NCBI GenBank assembly: GCA_024516035.1
Contig: CM044966.1
Span: forward strand, 16,349,377 to 16,413,376
Reading direction: 5' to 3'
Length of the DNA: 64,000 bases
DNA from: Bactericera cockerelli
Taxonomy: Eukaryota > Arthropoda > Insecta > Hemiptera > Triozidae
Shown here: positions 1-9,895 of the stretch, in pieces
How positions within the stretch are numbered: position 1 is the stretch's first letter
Layout: every line of letters begins with the position of its first letter
Notes under the pieces: model-generated
Told to the model about the DNA's origin: nothing
The model's input: the letters and a program-made list of their open reading frames with translations, nothing else
Databases searched by the model: none
Position numbers and translations under genes: made by a program

Positions 1-32
1 GGTATTCAACTTGCTTGAACCAAATCATAACA
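1..32 (-). repeat. 3' LTR, first 32 bases only
   Basis: These bases match the outer end of the complete LTR (3633-3664). The rest of the LTR is beyond position 1. Confidence 0.85.
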
Positions 33-48
33 CTATCCCCTCCTTAAA
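33..48 (-). other. Polypurine tract of the LTR element
   Basis: On the minus strand this reads AAGGAGGGGATAG directly before the 3' LTR, the position where second-strand synthesis is primed in LTR elements. Confidence 0.75.
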
Positions 49-74
49 AATTGTTCGTCCCGAACAGTAACTTG

Positions 75-2936
75 CTAATCTTGGGACAACTCAGGTTCTA
101 AATAGGGAGCTAATCTATCTAGATGAATAACTTTAAACTTGCCTCTAATTCCTTTCTGAATCCTATAAACTACATCATTTATCCTAGTTATTACATGATA
201 AGGGCCTTCCCAATTTTGCTGTAACTTGGGGCAACGACCCTTTCGTCGTTTGGGATTATACAACCATACGAGATCTCCTACCTGAAAACCTACAGAATTA
301 CATAATTGGTCATATCGAGTTTTCATTCTGTTGCTTGATAAATTCAATCTGTCACGGGTCCGGGCGTGGATCTCCTTGAAGTCTTGACGAAGGTCCGCCA
401 CATAGTCATTGGTCTCGATTCTGTCCTCGCTGGGTGAAGTTCCAAATCCAAGTTCACTGGGCAAACGAATCTCCTTGCCAAAGATGACCAGTGCAGGTGA
501 TTGGCCAGTGCTATTGTGCGTCGCAGAACGGTAGGCCATCAGGAACAGCGGTATATGCTTGTCCCACTCTCGTTGATGATCATCAACCACTTTTCGCAGG
601 TGTTCAAGGAGCGTGCGATTAAACCGCTCGACCATTCCGTCTGACTGTGGGTGAAGAGGGGTTGTCCTAGTTTTCTTGATTCCAAGTGTGGAGCAGACTT
701 GCTGGAAAATTTGGGATTCGAAATTTCTCCTTTGGTCTGAATGAAGTTCAAGGGGAACTCCAAATCTGCTAATCCAATGGTTGACAAGGCAGTCTGCTAC
801 AGTGGTTGCTTCTTGGTTGGGTATAGCAAATGCTTCGGGCCATTTGCTGAAATAGTCCATCACTACAAGAATGTAGCGGTTCCCATTGTTAGTTACAGGA
901 AACGGTCCAGCAACATCTATGGCTACACGTTCAAATGGGGCCCCAACGACATACTTCTGTAATTCACCACGGCTTCGGGTACGCGGACCTTTAGATCCTG
1001 CACAACAAGAACATCGGCGAATCCAGTCTTCAACATCTTGTCTCATATGTAGCCAGTAAAATCTTTCTCGTAGCTTATCGAGAGTCTTATTTACGCCGAG
1101 GTGACCTCCGGATGCTACTCCATGTAACTCTTCGAGCACTTCCTTAACACGGGACTGGGGTAATATTATCTGCAGTCGACAGGATCTTCCATTGATTGAC
1201 TCCCACTTCCTCTTGAGAATCCCTGACTCAAGGACTAAAGAGTCCCACTGTGTCAGATAGCTCTTGGTTACTACACTCTTGTCGGATATGTCTTTCCATT
1301 GGAGCTTCACCTCTCGCTCCTTCCAAGTGATGACGGGAGAGATATCGCTGTCTTCAAGTTGATCTTTCCGCAACTCCTCAGTGGTCCAGCCAGGGTGCGG
1401 ACTAACAGTAATACGTCGCACTTGGGTGACAATCTGCTTCTCTTCCATACATGTACAGTTTTTACAGTGCCGCGCCTCTGGTGACTTAGATCGCCAGTTG
1501 AATTTTTCTTGTTCTCCCCTCGTGTAGGGGAACCGTGAGCGTGTTCTTTCAGATCGGCGGCGCTTAGTGCAATCACTTTGTAAATGACCTTTCTCGCCAC
1601 AGGACCAGCACTCTAATGAATTTGAGGCTCGTTTCCTCTTCTTACAATCCCGTTGAATGTGTCCTGGAGTATTACAATTCCAACAACGGATCTCGGTGTT
1701 CACGCGTCGCTGGGTAGATGAAGAATAGTGGTCAATCTCGTCAGCTACTGTCACTTGACGGATCCGCAAGGCGTTACGGGATGCTTGCTTCGCTGATTCA
1801 AAGGCGAGAGCATAAGCTAGGGCCTCCGCTGTAGTTTTCTTTCCCGCTAGGCGAACAGCTTGCTGTATCTCACGATCGGCGATGGCGTTGACGAAAGCCT
1901 CAGTAGCCACCTCACTGAGAAACTCGGGATTTCCATTAGAATAGGACAGATGAGCTAGCCTCTCAACATCTGATTGAAGTTCTTGTAGAGTCTCGCCGCT
2001 TTTCTGCATTCGGTTCCGTAGCTGGATTCGGTAGACTTGGTGCATGTGTTCATCACCAAACCGGAGCTCTATGGCACGAACCAACTCGTCATAGGTAACT
2101 TGGCTATCGGCTGGAAGCGTCTGGATGAGGTCAGCCGCGGGTCCCCGGAGCGCCAACATGAGAGCAGTCGCTTTTTCGCTCGCACCCCATAAGTTGCTTG
2201 CACACGCCGCCTCGAACTGTCTCTTAAAAATAGACCACGCCATCTTGCCATCAAATACGGGAGGTTTCATCTTAATCGGGTTAGCTCGCTCAACAGGATG
2301 GGCAGGTGACACCGTGGGGACACAGGAAACAGCCGGAACAGATGAAACAGGGAAAGCGGCAGGGGTACACGACGAAGCGACAGGGCCGGACGAAACAGGT
2401 AGGGTTATGATGCTCCTCACCTCGGCTAATTTTCTTTCGAACTCTTTGTCCCGATCTTCAATTCGATCTTCAATTCTCCTTTCCATCTCGACCACGCTGT
2501 TGCCTAATTGAGAGACATCCTGCTTGATTTTGTCCACTTCCGACTGAAACAAATCCATCTTAGACTCTAAGCTGGTCTGTAAATCAAGAACACGGCTATT
2601 AGTCTTTTCGTTAGCAGCCTCAATTTGCTCAGTTACCGAATTTATTTGCTGAGCGGTCTGTATATTTAGAGTCTTAATGGTCTGGGTCAGACTAGCAAAC
2701 ATCATGGCTAAATTATTACTGTCTGAATTTTCGTTAATTTCGTCTTCAGGCTTACCTTCATCTGTGCCATCCGGCACATCAAATGTTACCTCTGATATGT
2801 CTATGGCCTCTTGACTTAAGGCCGCAGCTAACCGTGAACTGAGGTCTGACTTGTTTCCAGAAGTCGATAGCCCTCGGCTCCTTAGCTGGGCTGAAAGCTC
2901 TTTGCAGGTCAACTCGCTGAAATTCTTTACTGGCAT
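75..2936 (-). CDS. Gag-integrase fusion polyprotein (LTR retrotransposon)
   Basis: The 953-residue ORF has no internal stop. It begins with a SAP-like DNA-binding motif (about residues 8-40), followed by a coiled-coil segment (about 75-175), a retrotransposon Gag/capsid region (about 220-385) and two CCHC zinc knuckles (CWNCNTPGHIQRDC near 418 and CWSCGEKGHLQSDC near 443). It then passes straight into the segment that normally follows RNase H, an H2C2 integrase zinc domain (about 603-650), and a DD35E integrase core with D near 674, D734 and E770. The C-terminal integrase domain ends in the HLDRLAPY motif. Protease, reverse transcriptase and RNase H are missing and the frame is kept across the gap. 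One core position is unusual: R follows SDQ where family members usually have G. Gag would assemble particles and integrase would insert cDNA, but no cDNA can be made without an outside polymerase. Confidence 0.9.
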   Translation of the reverse strand: MPVKNFSELTCKELSAQLRSRGLSTSGNKSDLSSRLAAALSQEAIDISEVTFDVPDGTDEGKPEDEINENSDSNNLAMMFASLTQTIKTLNIQTAQQINSVTEQIEAANEKTNSRVLDLQTSLESKMDLFQSEVDKIKQDVSQLGNSVVEMERRIEDRIEDRDKEFERKLAEVRSIITLPVSSGPVASSCTPAAFPVSSVPAVSCVPTVSPAHPVERANPIKMKPPVFDGKMAWSIFKRQFEAACASNLWGASEKATALMLALRGPAADLIQTLPADSQVTYDELVRAIELRFGDEHMHQVYRIQLRNRMQKSGETLQELQSDVERLAHLSYSNGNPEFLSEVATEAFVNAIADREIQQAVRLAGKKTTAEALAYALAFESAKQASRNALRIRQVTVADEIDHYSSSTQRRVNTEIRCWNCNTPGHIQRDCKKRKRASNSLECWSCGEKGHLQSDCTKRRRSERTRSRFPYTRGEQEKFNWRSKSPEARHCKNCTCMEEKQIVTQVRRITVSPHPGWTTEELRKDQLEDSDISPVITWKEREVKLQWKDISDKSVVTKSYLTQWDSLVLESGILKRKWESINGRSCRLQIILPQSRVKEVLEELHGVASGGHLGVNKTLDKLRERFYWLHMRQDVEDWIRRCSCCAGSKGPRTRSRGELQKYVVGAPFERVAIDVAGPFPVTNNGNRYILVVMDYFSKWPEAFAIPNQEATTVADCLVNHWISRFGVPLELHSDQRRNFESQIFQQVCSTLGIKKTRTTPLHPQSDGMVERFNRTLLEHLRKVVDDHQREWDKHIPLFLMAYRSATHNSTGQSPALVIFGKEIRLPSELGFGTSPSEDRIETNDYVADLRQDFKEIHARTRDRLNLSSNRMKTRYDQLCNSVGFQVGDLVWLYNPKRRKGRCPKLQQNWEGPYHVITRINDVVYRIQKGIRGKFKVIHLDRLAPYLEPELSQD

Positions 2937-3080
2937 TGCGAAAGAAACACTTCACACGCAAAATAACGATGTAAAAATAAATGAAATAAAATAACCGATA
3001 CGAACGCGCGGAAAACCGGAAAGTAGAACTTAAATAAATAATAATAATTATAATAACACTGATAAAATAAAACTTTAATC

Positions 3081-3096
3081 GTCACTTCTGACACCA
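3081..3096 (-). other. Primer-binding site of the LTR element
   Basis: Directly inside the 5' LTR after one spacer base, the minus strand reads TGGTGTCAGAAGTGAC. TGG is the usual start of a site complementary to a tRNA 3' end. I do not assign the tRNA. Confidence 0.7.
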
Positions 3097-3097
3097 C

Positions 3098-3664
3098 TGT
3101 TACGCGCTACGGGTTCGGGGGATTAAAGTTTAAAACGCACTTGAATTTACTATTAAATAATTAAAATAAAAAGTAAGTTTATTATGAAAAATTATAAATC
3201 TCGAAAAGTACAATATGTCTTATAACAGTTCTACTATCACGTAACACAAAGTCTAATGCTTAAACTGACTCTTAACGCACGCTTAACTGTCTCTTATCAC
3301 TTACGAATACACTCTGGAAAAACTACTGTACTATCCGCGGAAACTACTATCGCACTACTAATCACTAATATCGCGATATCGCACTATCTCGAATTCACAT
3401 AACTCGCACAACTCAGTATTTCAACTCACTCCCACAACCACCGTGCTACCATTATATATCTCACATAAAAGAGCGAGAACACTCCAGCACATTCCGCTCA
3501 GAAAATTCGAGAGAAATCGAGATTCGATACCTGTAGCTCACTCTATGATTAAAAACACCGAACTAATTTCCCCTCTCAACAGCTGATTGCTCACACATTT
3601 CACAGGGGTTTTCAACTTGCTTGAAGCAAAGGGGTATTCAACTTGCTTGAACCAAATCATAACA
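3098..3664 (-). repeat. 5' LTR (567 bp, complete)
   Basis: The LTR has TG...CA borders. It contains a short internal duplication near its outer end, where CAACTTGCTTGAA occurs twice (3613-3660). It should hold the promoter of the element and could also act on the host P450 gene. Confidence 0.85.
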
Positions 3665-3682
3665 TTATTATTATAAACTCAC

Positions 3683-3879
3683 CTTATTGGTGAACCCATG
3701 CAGGACCTTCAGGCATTGGTTGTAGCGGCGCCCATACTTGGTGAGTCCGAATATGAAGGGGTGCCACAGCCAAGGGCGCACAGACCGCACGATGGTCAAC
3801 TCGGATATCTCGTAAACGGCGCGAACGTAATCGGATTTGGTGTCGCTTTGGGCGTTGATTTCGATGCCCATCGCGGTTT
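3683..3879 (-). CDS. P450 exon 4
   Basis: This exon follows TTTTTCAG and ends AATAAG|GTGAGT. It encodes [11 protein letters not shown] through [12 protein letters not shown] to HGFTNK, typical of CYP4 helices D-F. The split glutamate codon (G|AA) joins it to exon 3. Confidence 0.9.
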
Positions 3880-6800
3880 CTGAAAAACGATATGATGGAA
3901 AATATAAATTAGTGAATGTTATTATTAATAAATTCTTAATTAAATAAGTAAATGTGTTTCTTTGTTTTATTAAATCACAGTTTTTAGTGGGTAGCGCAGA
4001 ATTATAGGACTTTTCCATATCTTTTAATATCCTAGTATCTTTAATATCTAATGATGGAAATTATGAACAGTATACCTCTATACCTAAACAAGAAAAATAA
4101 TAATGAATAACATAGATAAAATATGCACAGATGCAGTCCTAACTAAAGGGCGGGATTATTGCCTATGGCAATCTCTTCCACCCAACCCTTTTGTAAAGCA
4201 ATATTGGCACTCAAATTAATGGGCTAGGGCTTTCTTTGAAAGGGTTTATTATATATTTAATTACCTATCTGTTAGCATGAATATAAATAAGTTAAAAGTT
4301 ATCATATTTGTGTTAATCACTTTTGTTATCATATTTGTGTTAATCACTTTTGCGATGTCACAACTACTCAAAGTCGTTTTACTAAATTTTTGCTGAACTT
4401 GAGACTCGAAGTCCGCCGCCTTATCTATCAAGCTCGGTAATTTTTTTGTGAATGTTATTTTTTTTAAATTCTTTATAAATACGTAATTACATATATATAA
4501 TGAGGAAAAATTAAAATATAAAATTGGAAATAATTGTAATTATTGTTCATGCTACTCGCATATGATTATCTCATTAATTTCGCGAAGAAATTTCCCAGGC
4601 CAATTTAAAACGTGGCTAAAGAAGCATAGTTTTTAAAATAAATTACGGATATGATTTTTTTTACAAGCTACTTCCTTGTTACGCAAACCAGAGAAAACTG
4701 CTCACTGGATGCATACTTGCATAGGTACCTTGTTGTTTCCTAGTTACACCCGTATATATGAAAAAAAGTCAGGAGAGTCTAATTCGTCCAAAAATGGTAT
4801 CAGCTCGATGTCGAAAAAACCGACCGAAAACATTACTTTCTATCTTTATAGGTAATAGAAAGTAAAAAAAATCAAGACAAAATCGAGTCACACTTGACGA
4901 AGAACAAATTCAAGCTAAAGCCCCCCCCCCCCCCCCCCCACCAAAAAAAAAACTTACCGCAAATGATGTCCATGGCACAGCGCGTGATGAACGGATACAC
5001 ATCGAAAGCCTCGCCTTCGCTCTGATCCGCTAGTTTGTCTCCCAGTTTGTCCGTCCTGTCCGCTAACTTGTCCACTTGTCCGTTCAGTTTGTCCGCTTGT
5101 CCGTTCATTCGTTTGTCCGCAACTCCCTTCGACAGCGTGTCTGCTAGCTTGTCCACTTGTCCGTTCAGTTTGTCCCTCTTGTCCTGCTCGAGTTTGTCCG
5201 CCAGTTTGTCCACCAGAATCTGGCACTTCTCCACGAACACATCGACAAACATGTCTAGGATCTTGAAGTGAAATGTGGGGGTGATCATCTTACGGTGGGA
5301 ATGCCATTTGGCCCCTGGAACCAGAGGAAACTATTGTTAAGTGCCACATTATCAAATAGGTTTAAAGTTATAAGATAAGCCAAACTCGGTGGTCTCAAGT
5401 CGGAGTTTCAACCAATCTAAGGGTCAGCTGATAAAATCTAAGGGTCGGCTTGGATTTACTAATCCTGTTTCATAATAGGGTAAGGTTGCTATATTTGGGG
5501 AGGTTTCCTAATTTGGGGAGGCGGTGTTTCTCCTCAAGCAGATGCTGCTGCTTGTGGTTAATGTCAGAATTATAAATGTAAACAACTTCCATGTGATTCA
5601 CGATCATAATCTAGTTTAAATTAATTGCTCGAGAGAAAATATTTACAAAAATGTGATTTGTGCTCCTTCAAATTTTTTTTAAAAGTTAAAACTAGTGAAG
5701 TTTGGTCAACAAAAAGGTAAGAAAATTATATTTTTGCTTTAATAATCCATGTAAAAATAGTTTGTTCTTTCATATCTCAGCTCTGAAGTTTTCTTTTAAT
5801 TCTGTGTAAAAATAGAAAATTATTTTTGTTCTTGCATATCACTTTGCCCAATTTGGGGACCCAATTTGGCGGTTTCTTTTTCACTATGAATTTTTTGTAG
5901 AATCTAGAATCGTGGTTCCCAATTGGCCGTCCCTGTTCTAGGACCGATAGCTACAGGTATAACTCACCTGTGGATGTGAGAAGTCCAGTCCCGAGCCACG
6001 GATGCAGGAACTTATAGACGAGGCTCTTGGTGATGTGCTTGCTGCTGTTCAGGATGAGCTCCACGTGCTCCGGCCTCGTCAGATGGATGACAGCCACCGG
6101 GCCTCCCCACTCCCGGTAGATGGGCGAGTACTTGCTGGAGCGGGCCATCCAGGTCTTCATCAGCTCTGCGAGAGAATAGAATAGAATAGAAATAGTATAG
6201 AATAGAATAGAATATAGATGGGCGAGTACTTGCTGGAGCGCGCCATCCAGGTCTTCATTAGCTCTGCGAGAGAATAGAATAGAATAGAATAGAAGAGAAG
6301 AGAAGAGAAGAGAAGAGAAGAGAAGAGAAGAGAAGAGAAGAGAAGAGAAGAGAATAGAATAGAATATAGATGGGCGAGTACTTGCTGGAGCGGGCCATCC
6401 AGGTCTTCATCAGCTCTGCGAGAGAATAGAATAGAAGAGAAGAGAAGAGAAGAGAAGAGAAGAGAAGAGAAGAGAAGAGAAGAGAAGAGAAGAGAAGAGA
6501 AGAGAGAGAAGAGAAGAGAATAGAATAGAATATAGATGGGCGAGTACTTGCTGGAGCGGGCCATCCAGGTCTTCATCAGCTCTGCGAGAGAATAGAATAG
6601 AATAGAACAGAATATGAATAGAATAGAAAAATAGAATAGAATAGAATAGAATAGAATAGAATAGAATAGAAATAGTATAGAATAGAATAGAAATAGAATA
6701 GAATATAGATGGGCCTCCCCACTCCCGGTAGATGGGCGAGTACTTGCTGGAGCGCGCCATCCAGGTCTTCATCAGCTCTGCGAGAGAATAGAATAGAATA

Positions 6801-7561
6801 GAAATAGTATAGAATAGAATAGAATATAGATGGGCGAGTACTTGCTGGAGCGGGCCATCCAGGTCTTCATGAGCTCTGCGAGACAGGAGGGCACCAACAA
6901 TTAGGGGGGGTGTGTTAGGGGGGTTTGTGGGGGCAAGAATTAGGGGAGGTCGGTTAGGGGGGGGGGCAACAATAAAGGGGAGCTAGGTTGGGGGAGGGGC
7001 ACCAACAATCAGGGAAGGTAAGTGAGAAGCTCACTCCAGTGAGTATCCTGTCATAAAAAAAAATATGGTCGCCATTTTCACTCACGAATAATTGGTACAA
7101 ACAAGTAGATACCCTTATAGTGATAGAACAATACATGGTTATTAAAACTAGTTATGCCGACTTCCGTGGCTCAGTGGTTAAGAGCATTCGTTGCTGTCCC
7201 GGAGGTTGCGGGTTCGAATCCCGGCCGGAACAGAAAATTCTGACCGAGTTTTTCGTTTCCAGAATGGCATGGATGAAAATAGCATGAAAAGGTAAACTGC
7301 CCTGAAGTAATGCGAAAGCTGTTCCGGGGAACAACTACCTTCAAAAAAAAATAACTATAGTTCTTTTTTTTTACTATAGTTATACTCACGGTTTCTAGGC
7401 ACGGCATTGTCCAAGGCATTGCCGAGCAGAGGCAGGGCCGGAGGTCCGGGCAGCTTGTTGATGAGTTGAATAAACTGGAAGCGTCGCTTGAGGAACTTGA
7501 AGAGATATGAAGAGGTGATGAAGAGGAGGACGCAAGTGAGAAGAAGCGTGACCAGGTCCAT
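3683..7561 (-). CDS. CYP4-like cytochrome P450, N-terminal 308 codons, gene continues left
   Basis: The exons are 7390-7561, 5968-6165, 4958-5314 and 3683-3879; all introns are GT-AG. Junction phases agree (phase 1 at the first three; the last exon ends in phase 0), giving 924 coding bases. The protein starts with a hydrophobic ER anchor, then a proline-rich hinge ([14 protein letters not shown]) as in microsomal P450s. It also has the insect CYP4 features [18 protein letters not shown] and [12 protein letters not shown]. The product should be a heme monooxygenase at the ER membrane, but the oxygen-binding helix, ExxR and heme-cysteine loop are outside the window, so activity cannot be judged. 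An LTR element sits in the next intron. Oddities are the expanded repeat in exon 3 and the copies of the exon 2 edge. Confidence 0.9.
4060..4200 (-). mobile_element. SINE/LINE-tail family J
   Basis: The conserved block reads, on the minus strand, GGGTTGGGTGGAAGAGATTG then CAATAATCCCGCCCTTTAGT. The same block recurs at 14030, 25248, 41720, 48615, 50260 and 54786. Complete copies end in AATAAAG-type tails with AAT repeats. Confidence 0.6.
4300..4432 (-). mobile_element. tRNA-derived SINE, family F (degraded)
   Basis: The body (TTATCATATTTGTGTTAATC on the plus strand) and a decayed tRNA-like head match other family F copies at 13829, 15972, 35139 and 42750. The first part of the body is locally duplicated. 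Confidence 0.6.
4958..5314 (-). CDS. P450 exon 3 with expanded DKL repeat
   Basis: The exon runs from TTCCAG| to TTTGCG|GTAAGT. It begins [20 protein letters not shown] and ends [16 protein letters not shown]. Between these conserved blocks lie roughly 60 residues rich in degenerate DKLxxQ and DKLAD repeats, where CYP4 proteins normally have only a short linker. A 20-base poly-C run lies just after the donor at 4920-4939. Confidence 0.88.
5476..5864 (+). mobile_element. TIR element, truncated copy
   Basis: It is nearly identical to the left part of the element at 29040-29852, starting TAGGGTAAGGTTGCTATATT and breaking off after CCAATTTGGGGA. It lies in the intron between P450 exons 2 and 3. 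Confidence 0.75.
5968..6165 (-). CDS. P450 exon 2
   Basis: The exon runs from CTCGCAG|AGCTGATG to TCCACAG|GTGAGT. It encodes [20 protein letters not shown] and then [20 protein letters not shown]. This is the only complete copy; five further copies of its first 50-75 bases lie at 6216-6883. Confidence 0.9.
6178..6890 (-). repeat. Array of P450 exon 2 edge copies with GAATA/GAGAA microsatellite
   Basis: Five copies of the first bases of exon 2, each keeping the CTCGCAG-type acceptor (the outermost slightly changed), lie at 6216-6272, 6366-6422, 6533-6589, 6711-6786 and 6828-6883. They are separated by runs of AGAATA or AGAGA. On the gene strand those runs are pyrimidine tracts (TCTAT/TCTCT) just before the acceptor. 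The copy at 6711 is longer and includes bases coding PIYREWG. Confidence 0.92.
7158..7345 (+). mobile_element. tRNA-derived SINE, family C
   Basis: The tRNA-like head has a box A-like GTGGCTCAGTGGTTAAGAGC and box B-like GGTTCGAATCCCGGCC. The body ends GCTGTTCCGGGGAACAACTA. Other copies are at 28655, 30922 and 52567. Confidence 0.8.
7390..7561 (-). CDS. P450 exon 1 (start codon, membrane anchor)
   Basis: ATG at 7559-7561 is followed by a hydrophobic stretch ([18 protein letters not shown]), basic residues and the LPGPP hinge. The exon ends at AACC|GTGAGT in phase 1, and joining to exon 2 restores a Gln codon. Confidence 0.9.
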
Positions 7562-8585
7562 CGTGACTGAAGAGGCAGACTTCTTTGAGAAGATAGCGTC
7601 CTTTTAGAGATTAAAAAAGAAATAACGAAAAAATGTTCTGAACATGAAAAGTACGAAAACGTTCAGGAAACAAAAAAAACTTGTGAAGAACCGTGGTTAA
7701 AACAAAACGTACGGGTATAATTGTATAATTGAAACCAGCAGAAGTCTTTTTTAAAGTTCAATAGTACCACAGAAAATAGGAAAAGTGACGGAAATATTTA
7801 AATTTAGCAATGTAAAACAAGGTAAGTTTCAGAATTTAAATTCTAGACATTTTTCAAAGAAGTTTTTGATAAAATTAAACAGGAACTTTTGATCAGGTAC
7901 TTGATGATAATGTAAAAATGAAAGAAATTTTAACGAAGTTGAATAATATATTAATGATACTAAAAATAGAAACGTTGGTTGTTGGTTATAGTATTAAACA
8001 CGAAAAGTTTGTCGCAAAATCGTTTGATTAAGTTAAAAATTAAGTATGACTTGTATTAAATAATCTTTGTTTAAAACAATGACAAGTTAAATTTAAACAC
8101 GTTTAAGTTGAAAATTAAAAGAGTTTTTTTTTTTTTGGATTTTTCGAAAGACTTTGATAGTTCACAACAACAACTAAAAATGACATTAATTTACAATGAA
8201 TTAATTTATTTTATTGTACAATTAGTGGTGATGTGTTCTCGGGTAGAGTGGAATTGTTTCTGAGGGGCTTTCGGAAATTTCAGTTGTAGATATAGGGTGG
8301 TGTGCCCCAAAGGTCGGTTCTCTGTCCATAGGATTTTTACCCAGCAGAACCTTTGTACCTGGGGTTATGGAAAATTATATTAATGATGGAAAATTATAGA
8401 AATTAATAGAAATATGAAAGTTGTGATAGTGTTTGAATGAGATTAGAAGCAGTGTCGAATCGCGAATAATATTTTGTTTGAGGGCCGAATTGTAAATAGT
8501 ATTAAATTTAATATAAGCCAGACTGTTCCTCAATTCAGAGTTTCAACCAATCACAACGCACTAGAGCCGAACTTCAGAGAGAGTC
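7562..8585. other. Intergenic, AT-rich, no gene recognised
   Basis: This stretch is upstream of the P450 start codon and should hold its promoter and 5' UTR. I see no clear TATA box that I would defend, and no recognisable repeat. Confidence 0.4.
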
Positions 8586-8860
8586 TTGAATTTAATCCTG
8601 ATTTTTAATTCAGCCCTTACATGTATAGAAATTAAAGCATTATCGTTGGTGGAAGTGGTCAAGGCGGTAAGTATGAACAGAATAACTAATAAACAGAAAA
8701 TTTCTCAAATAAATAGGTACTCTGGGAAAATAAATAATGCTCGAGACCTTATCAAAGCGAAATTATCTGGTTATAATACAGCTGTTAGAACGCTAATAAA
8801 GGAAATGTTTTTTCTCCATTGAATAAATAAATTTGAATTGAATGAATAATTTAAAAAATT
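8586..8860 (+). other. Possible LINE 3' remnant
   Basis: A 78-codon basic ORF (to 8822) is followed by AATAAATAAATTTG. This resembles the end of a degraded retroelement, but no family motif is visible. Confidence 0.25.
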
Positions 8861-8934
8861 GATGCTCCACGGATTCCACACGAATGATCTAATCTAATAA
8901 GTTGTACCCTTCTTTAGTTTTAATACATAGGTAT

Positions 8935-9290
8935 AATATTTTCTAAAAACCTCTTATTATTTGCCTTGTTTTAGTTTAAGTTGAGCCTGGATACTGGATG
9001 TATGAATTGGTTGGTTCGAATCCTACCCAGTGCATGAATTTTTCCTCATAAATTTGAGTTTGTGACCACATAATAATAAGACTCAGGTGGTAGAATATTT
9101 TCTAAAGACCTCTTATTACTTGGCTTGTTTTAGTTTAATTTGAGACTGGATACTGGATGTATGAATTGGTTGGTTCGAATTCCACCCAGTGCATGAATTT
9201 TTCCTCATGAGTTTTAGTTTGTGACCACATAATAATAAGACTCAGGTGGTAGAAAATGCTATGAGCATTAACGTTATCTTCCACTTAAGA
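8935..9290 (+). mobile_element. SINE family A, two head-truncated tandem copies
   Basis: Two units of about 170 bp share GGTTGGTTCGAATCC, CACCCAGTGCATGAATTTTT and the body with GTGACCACATAATAATAAGA. The tRNA 5' half is missing in both. Confidence 0.65.
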
Positions 9291-9570
9291 GTATTAGAGT
9301 ATTATTTTCTGGTATACTTTCCAGGTTTTTTCTTATGGGCGGTTGTTTCCCTTTTTTCCTTATTATTTTTTCCTATATTATAAATTTTGACAGTTTCGAC
9401 AACTGCAGGTTTAAATAACCTCAAGTCATTTTCGGTCAGTCTAAAAATAAGTTCTGTCAACCTTATTAATTTTAGCTGGTAAAAAATGGGTAGTTTTATT
9501 AAAAAGTCCTTTTAATAAAACTACTCATTCAAATTGTTTCTTTTTAAGTCAAACTATGATTATTTGGGAT

Positions 9571-9895
9571 GCCAGCAACCGTGGTGTAACGGTTGTGACT
9601 ACTGCCCGTAGTCCAAAGATCCTGAGTTCGATTCCCGGTTGGAGCAGACTTTTCGCACAGAAAATTCTGTTCCCTCCGAACATATGAGGCTGGGAATTCC
9701 GGCCCTACCCAGGCTGGTTTCCCAGGGAATGGAGGGTTAAACCCCCGTCCTGTCTACCTTAAGTCAGGACGTTAAAACCAAATAGAATCAATGGGCATGA
9801 AAGGAGCCTATAGAAATCGGATCTGGGCGTCCATATAATCCTCTCACCACCGTGATTTAGGTATCAATACCTACCTCACGGACACGGAATTATTA
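9571..9895 (+). mobile_element. tRNA-derived SINE, family D (full)
   Basis: The head reads CCGTGGTGTAACGGTTGTGA with box B GAGTTCGATTCCCGGTTGG. The body contains CCCTACCCAGGCTGG and AATGGAGGGTTAAACCCC, and the tail ends in ATT repeats. The same body follows a 5S rRNA-like head in family G. Confidence 0.8.

Larger units (their letters stand above)
1..3664 (-). mobile_element. Non-autonomous Ty3/gypsy-type LTR retrotransposon
   Basis: The element lies on the minus strand: 5' LTR at 3098-3664, primer-binding site, one long Gag-integrase ORF, polypurine tract, then the first 32 bases of the 3' LTR, which runs off the window. The two LTR ends share the same terminal sequence (TGTTATGATTTGG in element orientation) and the complete LTR ends in CGTAACA, giving the usual TG...CA borders. 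Protease, reverse transcriptase and RNase H are absent, so mobilisation would need enzymes from a relative. It is inserted in an intron of the CYP4-like gene, same strand. The target duplication cannot be checked because the left border is outside the window. Confidence 0.9.

Noticed and set aside
4920..4939. Poly-C as a biological signal
   Set aside because: Homopolymer runs of this length are usually sequencing- or assembly-sensitive; nothing else supports a role.
6160..6772. Minus-strand ORFs rich in FSSLL and LFYSI
   Set aside because: They are translations of the GAATA/GAGAA repeat with embedded P450 exon fragments, not proteins.
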